64,000 nucleotides of DNA from Acinetobacter harbinensis (GTDB lineage: Bacteria; Pseudomonadota; Gammaproteobacteria; Pseudomonadales; Moraxellaceae). The notes under the pieces are model-generated. The model did no database searches. It saw nothing but the letters and a program-made list of their open reading frames with translations, and was not told the DNA's origin. Positions 56,520 to 64,000 of the stretch are shown here, piece after piece. The stretch is from NCBI RefSeq assembly GCF_000816495.1, contig NZ_JXBK01000001.1, forward strand, positions 1,927,512-1,991,511, written 5' to 3'. The position numbers and the translations under genes were made by a program. Every line of letters begins with the position of its first letter. The stretch's first letter is position 1.

Positions 56520-57095
56520 TTATTGTTTCCAATAACTCACATAATTTTGTGTGTCTATTTCGCTGCGTGCAGCAATTGTCTTGGCTGCCGTGCCAATATA
56601 AATAATTCCAGCAATTAAATCATCTTCGGCAAGTCCAAAAGACTGTTTCAATAATTTTGATTCCACCACTGCGCCGCTACGCCAAATACTGGAAAAACCT
56701 TGCGCTTGTAAAGACAATAAAAGATTTTGAATGGCCGCACCCGTACTTAACACTTGTTCAAAGTGAGGCACTTTGGCATGTGGCTGAAATTGCGTTAAAG
56801 CCAAAACCAACAAAGGCGCACGCGTTGGATGATTTTTAACCCGCTCCAAGGCAACAGCATCAGTTTCACCCAAATCAGCCAAAGCATCAGACAATAACTC
56901 ACCAAACATTTTACGCTGATCCGACGAAATCACCACAAACCGAGTCGGCTTCAAACGATGATGATCTGGCGCTGTCAATGCCGCTTGAAAAGCTTTTTCC
57001 AGTTGTTCAGCACTCGGTGCAGGCTCAAGCAATTGCCCAACCGACTGACGCTGATGAATATTATGATGAACCGTATCTGTCACTAAATCCGCCAT
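56520..57095 (-). CDS. Nitroreductase-family protein
   Basis: A 191-residue FMN-dependent oxidoreductase of the YdjA/nitroreductase type. QRQSV near residue 16, APDHHRLKPTRFVVIS near 42, FSSIWRSGA near 136 and the C-terminal IIYIGTA are family segments. FMN-binding residues are in the expected places. Substrate unknown: nitro compounds, quinones or an enoyl-type substrate are possible. Confidence 0.88.
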   Translation of the reverse strand: MADLVTDTVHHNIHQRQSVGQLLEPAPSAEQLEKAFQAALTAPDHHRLKPTRFVVISSDQRKMFGELLSDALADLGETDAVALERVKNHPTRAPLLVLALTQFQPHAKVPHFEQVLSTGAAIQNLLLSLQAQGFSSIWRSGAVVESKLLKQSFGLAEDDLIAGIIYIGTAAKTIAARSEIDTQNYVSYWKQ

Positions 57096-57319
57096 TGATT
57101 TCGATGTCTACATACTGAAATATTTCCACAAGATTAGCATATTCCTCTTGCGCCGCTCTACACAGATTCATTCAGGCTGAAAGTTTAATTTAAACCACAA
57201 GTCCTTTGTCACACAGCAGAACCATAAAGCTGCATATTTTATACAACTCTTACTCAAATAATTCAAAAAGTTATGCTCAAATAGCTTTTATTGTATTTAA
57301 AACAAATAAGGGGAAAAAC

Positions 57320-57700
57320 ATGAAGCAACTTCTGACACTTGCATCGACCGCAGCAATCGCGCTTGCTTTAACCGCCTGCGCATCCAACCCAACCACATCC
57401 TTGGCCATTCAAAAAGAAAATAATCAATATGAAGTCACAGGTGTGGGTAAAACCAGTTTAATTTCTAAAAACAACGCGATTACTGCTGCCAACAATACCT
57501 GTGGTCGAAAAGCCACGCCCATTATCATGGATGAAAAAACAGGCTATAACGGTGCATTAAAAGATATTGTTGATGAACGCACCGGCCAAATGATTCAAGC
57601 AGCAGCCAGCGTAATTGGCTCTTTAGCAGGAACAAATACGGATATCTCTCGTAATGAAGACTATCAAACCGTTCTTACTTTTACCTGCCGAGCAAATTAA
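57320..57700 (+). CDS. Small predicted lipoprotein
   Basis: A 126-residue lipoprotein with a Lys-Gln start, hydrophobic ALALT and lipobox LTAC. The mature region contains two Cys residues (one in NNTCGRK, one in TFTCRAN), so a disulfide is possible in the periplasm. Domain not recognised. AAGGGGAA 6 nt before the ATG at 57320 decides this start over an in-frame upstream start at 57206. A bidirectional terminator separates it from the RhlB-like gene. Confidence 0.78.
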   Translation: MKQLLTLASTAAIALALTACASNPTTSLAIQKENNQYEVTGVGKTSLISKNNAITAANNTCGRKATPIIMDEKTGYNGALKDIVDERTGQMIQAAASVIGSLAGTNTDISRNEDYQTVLTFTCRAN

Positions 57701-57755
57701 TTTTAGAATCGCTTGTTAAAGCTATATCCACGTAACCACTCAAATTAAAACCGAT

Positions 57756-57784
57756 AAAAAGCCGCTCAATAGAAGCGGCTTTTT
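57756..57784. terminator. Bidirectional terminator
   Basis: An 11-bp stem AAAAAGCCGCT / AGCGGCTTTTT with a 7-nt loop between the convergent lipoprotein and helicase genes. T tracts on both strands. Confidence 0.9.
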
Positions 57785-57802
57785 ATGAGTCGGGTTATGA
57801 AA

Positions 57803-58954
57803 TTAACAATAACCATCTAAACGAGTTAAAGGCAATTTCTGTCCAATGGCTTTTTCAATTTCTGGAAGATAAAATGCATCATCTTCAGACAAGAAACTAA
57901 TACTCACACCACTGGTTCCTGCTCGACCTGTACGCCCAATGCGGTGTACATAATCATCCGACTGCTCGGGTAAGGTAAAGTTAATAACGTGCGAGACATT
58001 GTCTACGTGAATACCACGACCAGCCACATCGGTTGCAATCATAATATTGTGTTGACCATTTTTAAATTGATCCAACATTTTGATTCGTTTGTCCTGAGCA
58101 ATTTCACCCGACAACATCACCACTTTATAACCATCGCGCTTTAAGTGATCATACAATTTACGCACTTGATCACGGCGATTGGCAAAAATCATGACTTTTT
58201 CAATCGGCTCTACGCGTAGAACTTCTTGCAATAATTTATATTTATCGGTTTTTGCAACCATATAGACGCGTTGCTCAACATCTGAATTGGTTTTTTGTTG
58301 CGGTTCAATTTCAACAGTAATTGGCTCAAATAACCATTGTTGCGCCAAATTCAGTACGTCATAACTAAAAGTTGCAGAGAACATCAAGGTCTGACGTTGT
58401 TCTTTACGCGGCGAATAACGCACAATACGTTTCACTGAAGGAATAAAACCCATATCCAGTAAACGATCAGCCTCATCAATCACTAAAAACTCAATTTGAT
58501 CCAGATAAACTTCTTTTTGCTCAACAAAATCAATCAAACGACCCGGTGTTGCCACAATAATATCGACAAATTGTTTATTCAGTTGGGCTTTTTGCTTATC
58601 AAAATCGACGCCGCCCAATAAAGTCACAAAATGCAAATCAGTAAACTTGGTTAAGTCTTTGACATCATTTTCAATTTGTAAAGCCAACTCACGCGTGGGT
58701 GCCAGAATCAGTGCACGCGCTTCACCGCGGAAACGTTGCTCTTGAATGGGATTGTTAAGCAAATCATTAATGACACTAACAAGAAAAGCCGCAGTTTTTC
58801 CCGTACCTGTCTGTGCACGACCAATAGCGTCATGTCCAGCCAAAGTGAATTTTAAAACCTTTTCCTGAATGGGTGTCATTTCGGTGAAACCTAAGGCATC
58901 AATAGCTTGTTTAAGTTTCGGATGTAAATTTAAGGTTTCAAAACCAGATGACAT
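57803..58954 (-). CDS. rhlB: RhlB-like DEAD-box RNA helicase
   Basis: A 383-residue ATP-dependent RNA helicase. The N-terminal Q-motif TPIQ, AQTGTGKT (motif I) near residue 46, PTRELA (Ia), DEAD in VIDEADRLLDMGF near 160, FSATF (III), ATDVAGRGIH (V) and HRIGRTGRAG (VI) are all present. Its C-terminal sequence resembles the E. coli RhlB end, so it may join the RNA degradosome through RNase E. A specialised rhlB identity is inferred from similarity rather than context. Confidence 0.85.
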   Translation of the reverse strand: MSSGFETLNLHPKLKQAIDALGFTEMTPIQEKVLKFTLAGHDAIGRAQTGTGKTAAFLVSVINDLLNNPIQEQRFRGEARALILAPTRELALQIENDVKDLTKFTDLHFVTLLGGVDFDKQKAQLNKQFVDIIVATPGRLIDFVEQKEVYLDQIEFLVIDEADRLLDMGFIPSVKRIVRYSPRKEQRQTLMFSATFSYDVLNLAQQWLFEPITVEIEPQQKTNSDVEQRVYMVAKTDKYKLLQEVLRVEPIEKVMIFANRRDQVRKLYDHLKRDGYKVVMLSGEIAQDKRIKMLDQFKNGQHNIMIATDVAGRGIHVDNVSHVINFTLPEQSDDYVHRIGRTGRAGTSGVSISFLSEDDAFYLPEIEKAIGQKLPLTRLDGYC

Positions 58955-59004
58955 AAATATGCGCTCTAACTTAATAATCAGGAAAATATTAACCCATTAT
59001 AAAC

Positions 59005-59035
59005 AAAAACGCCCCAAATTACATTGGGGCGTTTT
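59005..59035 (-). terminator. Terminator of the cold-shock gene
   Basis: A 12-bp stem AAAACGCCCCAA / TTGGGGCGTTTT with a 6-nt loop, 18 nt past the cold-shock gene stop on the minus strand, with a T tract following. Confidence 0.9.
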
Positions 59036-59052
59036 CATGAATCATCAGTCGA

Positions 59053-59265
59053 TTAGTCTAAAGGTTGTACTTCTTCAGCTTGAAAGCCTTTTTGACCTTT
59101 AACTACGCTGAATTCAACACGCTGGCCATCACGAAGTGAGCGGTGTCCGTCACCTTGAATGGCACGGAAATGAACAAATACGTCATCGCCACCGTTACGT
59201 TGAATAAAGCCGAAGCCTTTAGTGTCGTTGAACCATTTCACTACGCCTTGTTCACGAGCTGTCAT
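59053..59265 (-). CDS. Cold-shock domain protein
   Basis: A 70-residue single-stranded RNA/DNA-binding protein. RNP1 KGFGFI at residues 16-21 and RNP2 VFVHF near 29 are intact. These proteins melt RNA secondary structure at low temperature. GAGGATT precedes the ATG. The ~200 bases upstream of the start would be an untranslated leader like those of cold-shock genes, but its folding was not computed. Confidence 0.95.
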   Translation of the reverse strand: MTAREQGVVKWFNDTKGFGFIQRNGGDDVFVHFRAIQGDGHRSLRDGQRVEFSVVKGQKGFQAEEVQPLD

Positions 59266-59647
59266 AAGTTAATCCTCATTGTTTTGAATAGAAGGACCAC
59301 CCGGTGTTGCAAACAGCAGAGCAAACAAGATCTAAAAATATTTATTATTTCTGAGCTTGTAATCATTCTGTTTTACTATTAACAAAATCCCGGTTATATC
59401 CATTGCAGCACCCAATTTAAGGCCGTTTTAAGTATGCCATTAATTTGAATACGCAAAGAGCTTACCATGGGTTTCTGACAATTCATACTGTTTTTTTTGT
59501 TAATCTTTTTGGGCTTTCAGCTTCTGTTTTCACTCACTATTTTACTTACAAATGGCCTGTTTTTGCAGATAAAGACGCCGCACGCAGGTTTAGCTTTAGA
59601 TCTAAATTTGCTACCATTTGCAAAACTTTTTTTAGACAGCCATCCAG
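59266..59647. other. Divergent promoter region between the cold-shock and TusA-like genes
   Basis: This 382-base region should hold promoters for both genes and probably a long leader for the cold-shock mRNA. One open frame (59445-59651, TTG start) looks spurious. I see no clear structured element or conserved motif. Confidence 0.4.
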
Positions 59648-59878
59648 ATGAATCATCTCGCTGATACAGCCGTTATTGATGCAATGGGCAAACCCTGCCC
59701 TATGCCGCTATTGATGCTAAAACGCGCCATCAAAACCCAATTACATACGGTGTTTTTATTAAAATCTTCCGATCCGCATAGCCAACAAGATGTGACCCGA
59801 TATTGTCAAATGCATCAATTAAGCTGTCATCTGAGCAAAATTTCTCACAATGAATACCACTACTTAATTGAATCTTAA
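59648..59878 (+). CDS. TusA/SirA-like sulfurtransferase
   Basis: A 76-residue protein of the TusA family. The sulfur-carrying Cys lies in GKPCPMPLLMLKRAI (CPMP at residues 17-20), which is the characteristic motif. TusA proteins relay sulfur for tRNA thiolation or other sulfur transfers. It lacks a good ribosome-binding site. Its start overlaps a weak upstream frame, which I discount. rpoH follows 136 nt downstream. Confidence 0.85.
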   Translation: MNHLADTAVIDAMGKPCPMPLLMLKRAIKTQLHTVFLLKSSDPHSQQDVTRYCQMHQLSCHLSKISHNEYHYLIES

Positions 59879-60014
59879 TTATTTTCAATTAAACTATAGC
59901 GTTGCAAATCCGTATAAAAAATTACATTTCTATACCCAATTTAGCTTAATTCAATAAAATTTTGCATTAAGATAAAACTTAAGTGGTTATGTCATCCATT
60001 TTTAAGGAGAACAC

Positions 60015-60884
60015 ATGAGTGACAGCAGCAATCAATTGATGCCCCTGTCATTATCGGCGCCAGGGGTCAATCTCGGTGCTTATATCAGTACTGTCAATCA
60101 GATTCCTATTCTAACGGCTGATCAAGAAAAAGAGTTGGCTGAACGCTATTACTATGAGCAAGATTTAGACGCAGCCAAAATGCTGGTGATGTCTCATTTA
60201 CGCTTTGTGGTACATATTGCGCGCAGCTATGCAGGCTATGGCTTGCCTCAAGGTGACTTAATTCAAGAAGGCAACTTGGGCTTGATGAAAGCAGTTAAAC
60301 GCTTCGACCCGACTATGGGCGTGCGTTTGGTGTCTTTTGCCGTGCATTGGATTAAGGCTGAAATTCATGAATATGTCATTCGTAACTGGCGTATTGTTAA
60401 AATTGCCACCACCAAAGCACAGCGTAAATTGTTCTTTAACTTACGCAGCTTAAAAAAATCCAGTAAAAAACTTACTTTAGATGAAGCACAAGCCATCGCA
60501 ACCGAGCTTAATGTGACCGCAGCACAAGTTTTGGAAATGGAAGGCCGTTTAACCGCTTATGATGCAGCTTTTGAGGCACAAGGCGATGACGATGACGAAG
60601 GCTCAGTGCATCTGGCACCGGCTTTATATTTAGAAGACCATCGTTACGATCCAGCGCGTTTAGCTGAAGAACAAGACTACGAAGAACAAAGTAGCTCTGC
60701 TTTGCACAGTGCGATGGATCAGTTAGATGATCGTTCACGTAATATTTTACAGCGCCGCTGGTTAGATGATGAAAAATCAACCTTACATGAGTTGGCCGCT
60801 GAATATAATGTATCAGCCGAGCGGATTCGTCAGTTAGAAAAAAATGCCATGGAAAAAATTAAAGTGGCCATGTCATCTAACTAA
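60015..60884 (+). CDS. rpoH: RNA polymerase sigma-32 factor
   Basis: Heat-shock sigma factor of 289 residues. Region 2 appears as [33 protein letters not shown] with the -10-binding segment, a Trp-rich [17 protein letters not shown] completes it, the RpoH-box [11 protein letters not shown] near 131-141 is specific to sigma-32, and region 4 carries [21 protein letters not shown] precedes the ATG at 60015. It is a single-gene unit with a terminator. Confidence 0.97.
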   Translation: MSDSSNQLMPLSLSAPGVNLGAYISTVNQIPILTADQEKELAERYYYEQDLDAAKMLVMSHLRFVVHIARSYAGYGLPQGDLIQEGNLGLMKAVKRFDPTMGVRLVSFAVHWIKAEIHEYVIRNWRIVKIATTKAQRKLFFNLRSLKKSSKKLTLDEAQAIATELNVTAAQVLEMEGRLTAYDAAFEAQGDDDDEGSVHLAPALYLEDHRYDPARLAEEQDYEEQSSSALHSAMDQLDDRSRNILQRRWLDDEKSTLHELAAEYNVSAERIRQLEKNAMEKIKVAMSSN

Positions 60885-60910
60885 CAGCGCAAATGGATTT
60901 CTTTGATTTA

Positions 60911-60937
60911 AAAAAAGGGCTGCGCGCCCTTTTTTTA
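60911..60937 (+). terminator. Terminator of rpoH
   Basis: A GGGC / GCCC core flanked by A and T runs (AAAAAAGGGC / GCCCTTTTTTT), 5-nt loop, 27 nt after the stop. Confidence 0.85.
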
Positions 60938-61031
60938 GCTTTAGATCAAACCGATTCAACCTTTTTTCACTTTTGTCTAAAGCACAAAATATGCTAAGGT
61001 TAAGCGCAAATTTATTCAGATAATCGAGCTT

Positions 61032-61397
61032 ATGTGGATTGCAATTTCGGCGCTAAATTTGGCACTCGCAGTCATGTTAGGTGCGTTTGGCGCACATGGT
61101 TTGAAATCGCGTGCAACTGAGCTTCAGCTGGCATGGTGGCAAACTGCCACAGATTATTTTTTCTATCACGCACTGGGTCTGCTGTTGCTGGCCATTTTAG
61201 TGCGCGTCATTCCAGCGCTGCCCATCAAAGCCAGTTTTATCCTGATTCAACTGGGCATTTTATTTTTCTGTGGTTCATTATATTTAATGGCATTCGGGCT
61301 ACCCCGTATTTTAGGCGCAATCACCCCTATTGGCGGCGCTTTGATGATTGCAGGCTGGTTAATATTGACATGGAATGCTTTAAAATACGCAAGATAA
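61032..61397 (+). CDS. DUF423 membrane protein
   Basis: A 121-residue inner-membrane protein with four hydrophobic helices. Family segments GAFGAHGLKSR near residue 18, WWQTATDYFFYHALGLL near 35 and GGALMIAGWLIL near 100 are present. Function unknown. The 3' end is 23 nt from thiS, so it may be cotranscribed with thiS-thiG. Confidence 0.85.
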   Translation: MWIAISALNLALAVMLGAFGAHGLKSRATELQLAWWQTATDYFFYHALGLLLLAILVRVIPALPIKASFILIQLGILFFCGSLYLMAFGLPRILGAITPIGGALMIAGWLILTWNALKYAR

Positions 61398-61420
61398 AAT
61401 TACACAGAATAGAGTACATC

Positions 61421-61621
61421 ATGATGCAGATTTATTTAAATGGTGAATTAAAACATACCGCATGCAGCAATTTATTAGAATTAATTGAAGAGCTGGCTTT
61501 AGACGGGAAACGTTTTGCGGTAGAAAAAAATGAAATGATTATCCCCAAAAGTAAATTGGCACAAACCACACTTTGCGCTGAAGATCAGATTGAAATTATT
61601 CATGCCGTCGGTGGCGGCTAA
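61421..61621 (+). CDS. thiS: Thiamine biosynthesis sulfur carrier ThiS
   Basis: A 66-residue ubiquitin-like protein that carries sulfur as a C-terminal thiocarboxylate for thiazole synthesis. It ends in VGGG, whose terminal Gly is the activated residue, and has the MMQIYLNGEL start. Two ATGs are consecutive; the first has a weak GAG 8 nt before it. ThiG follows 12 nt later. The upstream adenylating enzyme ThiF is not in the window. Confidence 0.9.
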   Translation: MMQIYLNGELKHTACSNLLELIEELALDGKRFAVEKNEMIIPKSKLAQTTLCAEDQIEIIHAVGGG

Positions 61622-61633
61622 TTCGGAGCTCGC

Positions 61634-62419
61634 ATGCAAGACACCCCCCTTATTATCGGTTCACGTACATTTCAATCGCGCTTATTGGTTGGTACAGGCA
61701 AATATAAAGACTTGACGGAAACAGATTTGGCCATTCAAGCCAGCGGTGCAGAAATTATTACTGTGGCCATTCGTCGCGTGAATATTGGACAGCATCCTGA
61801 TCAACCCAATTTACTCTCGGTTTTACCTGCGGATAAATACACCATCCTGCCCAACACTGCGGGTTGTTTTGATGCCAACAGTGCGGTACGTACCTGCATG
61901 CTGGCACGAGAACTATTAGATGGGCATAATTTGGTTAAACTTGAAGTATTGGGCGATGAAAAAACCCTTTACCCAAATATTATGGAAACATTAAAGGCGG
62001 CGCGCACCTTAGTCGATGATGGTTTTGAAGTGATGGTTTATACTTCAGATGACCCCATTGTGGCACAAGAGTTAGAGAGCATGGGCTGTGTTGCGATTAT
62101 GCCTTTAGGCAGCCTGATTGGGTCTGGCTTAGGTATTCTTAATCCGCATACACTGTCAATTATTAAAGAAAATGCCAAAGTACCGGTATTGGTTGATGCA
62201 GGCGTAGGCACCGCCAGTGATGCTGCGATTGCTATGGAATTGGGTTGTGATGGCGTGTTGATGAACACGGCCATTGCTGCAGCACAACAGCCCATTTTGA
62301 TGGCGTCTGCCATGAGAAAAGCAGTGGAAGCAGGACGAGAAGCCTTTTTAGCCGGTCGTATGCCACGTAAACGTATGGCCAATGCCAGCTCTCCTGAAAC
62401 CGGTTATTTCTTTAAATAA
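61634..62419 (+). CDS. thiG: Thiazole synthase ThiG
   Basis: Forms the thiazole ring of thiamine from deoxyxylulose phosphate, dehydroglycine or glycine imine, and ThiS thiocarboxylate. The 261-residue TIM barrel includes [22 protein letters not shown] near residue 75, [15 protein letters not shown] near 100 with the catalytic Lys, [12 protein letters not shown] and a C-terminal GRMPRK. GGAG lies 6 nt before the ATG. Partner genes thiF, thiH or thiO are absent here. Confidence 0.96.
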   Translation: MQDTPLIIGSRTFQSRLLVGTGKYKDLTETDLAIQASGAEIITVAIRRVNIGQHPDQPNLLSVLPADKYTILPNTAGCFDANSAVRTCMLARELLDGHNLVKLEVLGDEKTLYPNIMETLKAARTLVDDGFEVMVYTSDDPIVAQELESMGCVAIMPLGSLIGSGLGILNPHTLSIIKENAKVPVLVDAGVGTASDAAIAMELGCDGVLMNTAIAAAQQPILMASAMRKAVEAGREAFLAGRMPRKRMANASSPETGYFFK

Positions 62420-62448
62420 CCAACTGTCAGACTGTTTATTTAGACTAA

Positions 62449-62474
62449 AAAAGGACTCTATTTAGAGTCCTTTT
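62449..62474 (+). terminator. Terminator of thiSG
   Basis: A 12-bp stem AAAAGGACTCTA / TAGAGTCCTTTT with a 2-nt loop, 30 nt after the thiG stop. It could also serve the convergent GST gene. Confidence 0.9.
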
Positions 62475-62608
62475 ATGTTTTAGAGCTGTATTTTAAAACT
62501 TAAGTTGCTGCGCTTATATCTTTAAGATTATTCAATGATCAATATTTCATAAATCACAGTAGACTCAAGCGCTCAATAATAAAAACTTGAATCTGGGTTT
62601 AATTAAGC

Positions 62609-63220
62609 TTAAGGAATTAATCCTTCATCACGCATGGCAATTTGTACGGACTGGCGTTCTGCCACTTTATTGCGTAAAGCAACGACATTTGGATATGGGG
62701 TTAAGTCATGCTCAATGTGATTCGACCAATTGGTCAGTACAAATAAATAGGCATCTGCTGGGCCAAAATTATCATCGACCAAATACTCATGGTCTGCTTG
62801 CGCAATCGTGCTATCAATATGCTTTAACAAGCGATCTACTTCTGCATAGGCTTTTTCTTTGGCATCTGCTGAAAGTGCACCTGCAAAAAATACAGCATAG
62901 GCATCATGCAATTCAGAGTTTAAATATCCCAACCACTCCAGCACTTTAGCGCGCCCTAGACCTGACGGTGGAATTAAATCTTGCTTCGGATCATGCTGAG
63001 CCAAAAACGGTAAAATCGCCACATTTTCAGTCAGAATCAAACCGGGGTTAATTTCCAGTGCAGGCACATAACCTTTAGGATTAATGGCGTAGTAATCTGC
63101 TCCTTTTTCAGTTTTATGTGTTTTTAAGTCAACACGCTCTAAATCAAAATCGACATTAATTTCATTTAAAATAATATGTGATGCCAGTGAACATGCGCCC
63201 GGTGAATAATAAAGCTTCAT
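62609..63220 (-). CDS. Glutathione S-transferase, beta-class-like
   Basis: A 203-residue cytosolic transferase. The N-terminal thioredoxin-like domain starts MKLYYSPGACSLASH, with a Cys at residue 10 that is typical of beta-class enzymes, and NPKGYVPALEI binds glutathione near residue 48. The C-terminal helical domain follows. Candidate substrates are electrophiles; specificity is unknown. AAGGATC precedes the ATG. Confidence 0.9.
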   Translation of the reverse strand: MKLYYSPGACSLASHIILNEINVDFDLERVDLKTHKTEKGADYYAINPKGYVPALEINPGLILTENVAILPFLAQHDPKQDLIPPSGLGRAKVLEWLGYLNSELHDAYAVFFAGALSADAKEKAYAEVDRLLKHIDSTIAQADHEYLVDDNFGPADAYLFVLTNWSNHIEHDLTPYPNVVALRNKVAERQSVQIAMRDEGLIP

Positions 63221-63422
63221 ATCTGATCCTTGTTATTAAACTATTAACTGTTTTAAAGGTGTTCTGAACAACTTTCAAGTGATCAAAGCGGTAAATTGCA
63301 AAAATGCATCAATGCATAAAAATCCTGAAACCTGAATATTGTCTAAAATGTTGTATTTTTCAAGCCGCAATTGGCTGCTTTTATTGATTCAGATGTTTTA
63401 ACATACACAACTTTAAAATTAG

Positions 63423-64000
63423 ATGAACATTAAACGAGTGATAAATCTGAAAAAAGAAGAGTGGTTCTCCAATATTCGTGTCGACATACTGGCCGGTTTG
63501 GTGGTCGGTTTAGCCCTGATTCCGGAATCAATTGCCTTTTCAGCCATTGCTGGAGTTGACCCGCAAGTGGGGCTTTATGCTTCCTTTTGTATTGCGGTGA
63601 CCATTGCTTTCTTGGGTGGGCGCCCTGCCATGATTTCTGCGGCCACTGGTGCAATGGCCTTACTAATGATTACCTTGGTTAAAGATCATGGTTTGCAGTA
63701 TTTACTGGCCACCACAATTTTGACCGGTATCATTCAAGTGCTGGCCGGTTACTTTAAAGTTGCCAAACTGATGCGCTTTGTATCGCAGTCTGTGGTTTAT
63801 GGTTTTGTGAATGCCTTGGCGATTTTGATTTTCGTGGCACAAATTCCTGAATTAAGCCAAATGGATGCTCTCGGTTATGGTTTTGTTGCCTTCGGTTTGG
63901 CAGTGATTTATCTTTTCCCACACCTTCCTAAAATTGGCAAACTGATTCCCTCACCGCTGATTTGTATTATTGTTTTAAGTATTATCGCGCTATTTTTCAA
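63423..64000 (+). CDS. SulP-family anion transporter, 5' part
   Basis: The first 192 residues of an SLC26/SulP membrane protein; the rest lies beyond the window. A short polar N-terminus is followed by [20 protein letters not shown] at about residues 20-39, the hallmark of the family, and then [26 protein letters not shown] and repeated hydrophobic segments. The frame is open to the end. Substrate (sulfate, bicarbonate or other anion) is unknown. The STAS domain would be in the missing part. Confidence 0.9.
   Translation, partial: MNIKRVINLKKEEWFSNIRVDILAGLVVGLALIPESIAFSAIAGVDPQVGLYASFCIAVTIAFLGGRPAMISAATGAMALLMITLVKDHGLQYLLATTILTGIIQVLAGYFKVAKLMRFVSQSVVYGFVNALAILIFVAQIPELSQMDALGYGFVAFGLAVIYLFPHLPKIGKLIPSPLICIIVLSIIALFF

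Noticed and set aside
57206-57319. N-terminal extension of the small lipoprotein
   Set aside because: It would bury a good signal peptide; the ribosome-binding site lies before 57320.
59445-59651. Open frame of 68 codons just before the TusA-like gene
   Set aside because: It starts with TTG, has no ribosome-binding site, and the product is an implausible mix of basic and hydrophobic residues. Its overlap with the next ATG is chance.
1-64000. Insertion sequences, prophage, integrons or CRISPR arrays
   Set aside because: No transposase, integrase, phage structural gene, or regularly spaced short repeats were seen in the reading.

Overview
This window looks like an ordinary chromosomal segment of a gammaproteobacterium of the Moraxellaceae, most likely Acinetobacter or a close relative. 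The DNA is AT-rich. The gene content fits that group: a DesB/DesC/DesT-like desaturase operon, a GspL-GspM pair outside any larger secretion cluster, dusB without fis, rpsU-yqeY without an adjacent dnaG, and many short lipoproteins. The genus is inferred from gene content only; no 16S rRNA or database search was available. I see no insertion sequence, prophage, CRISPR array or integron.

Layout. 1-3.7 kb: 3' end of ahpF, an Ala-rich lipoprotein, a decayed coding region and a YeeE/YedE sulfur transporter. 3.7-8.9 kb: a lipoprotein, nitronate monooxygenase, dusB, a DUF1615 lipoprotein overlapping a HAD phosphatase, and a 67-residue protein. 8.9-11.9 kb: the desaturase/reductase operon with a divergent TetR regulator and a 36-bp inverted-repeat operator. 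12-15 kb: a hydrolase, an orphan PAAR protein and a 520-residue unknown. 15-22.7 kb: rapA, rluA, gcdH, hemL, thiE. 23-29 kb: a DUF962 protein, two tandem CYTH-CHAD proteins, a hypothetical, a DUF3144 protein and an amidohydrolase. 29-35.5 kb: M16 protease, PhzF-like isomerase, cystine transporter, gloB. 36.4-36.8 kb: a Leu-Trp-Leu tRNA cluster with its own promoter and terminator. 36.9-41.7 kb: a patatin lipase coupled to an atypical kinase, a divergent DUF815 ATPase and a phytase-like protein. 41.9-52.1 kb: tsaD, rpsU-yqeY, a frameshifted GFA gene, bepA, a HolD-like candidate coupled to a 2-hydroxyacid dehydrogenase, a catalytically dead M48 membrane protein, purF-cvpA. 52.1-57.7 kb: pyrD, gspL-gspM, sixA, gpsA, a nitroreductase and a lipoprotein. 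57.8-64 kb: an RhlB-like helicase, a cold-shock protein, a TusA-like protein, rpoH, DUF423-thiS-thiG, a GST, and the start of a SulP transporter that runs off the window.

How genes work together. Clear units are desC-desB under the TetR protein; pyrD-cvpA (ATGA overlap) leading into purF; gspL-gspM (TAATG overlap); the patatin and kinase genes (41-nt overlap); the HolD-like and dehydrogenase genes (ATGA overlap); DUF1615-HAD (34-nt overlap); and thiS-thiG. Most unit ends carry intrinsic terminators, which are listed. The most unusual features are the two CYTH-CHAD paralogues, of which one keeps a CYTH tunnel signature but has lost its CHAD signature; the M48 protein whose zinc site is gone; the HGD/DFE kinase coupled to a phospholipase; and the duplicated Leu(TAG) tRNAs flanking a divergent tRNA-Trp. 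I found no clear new multi-gene defence or biosynthetic system.
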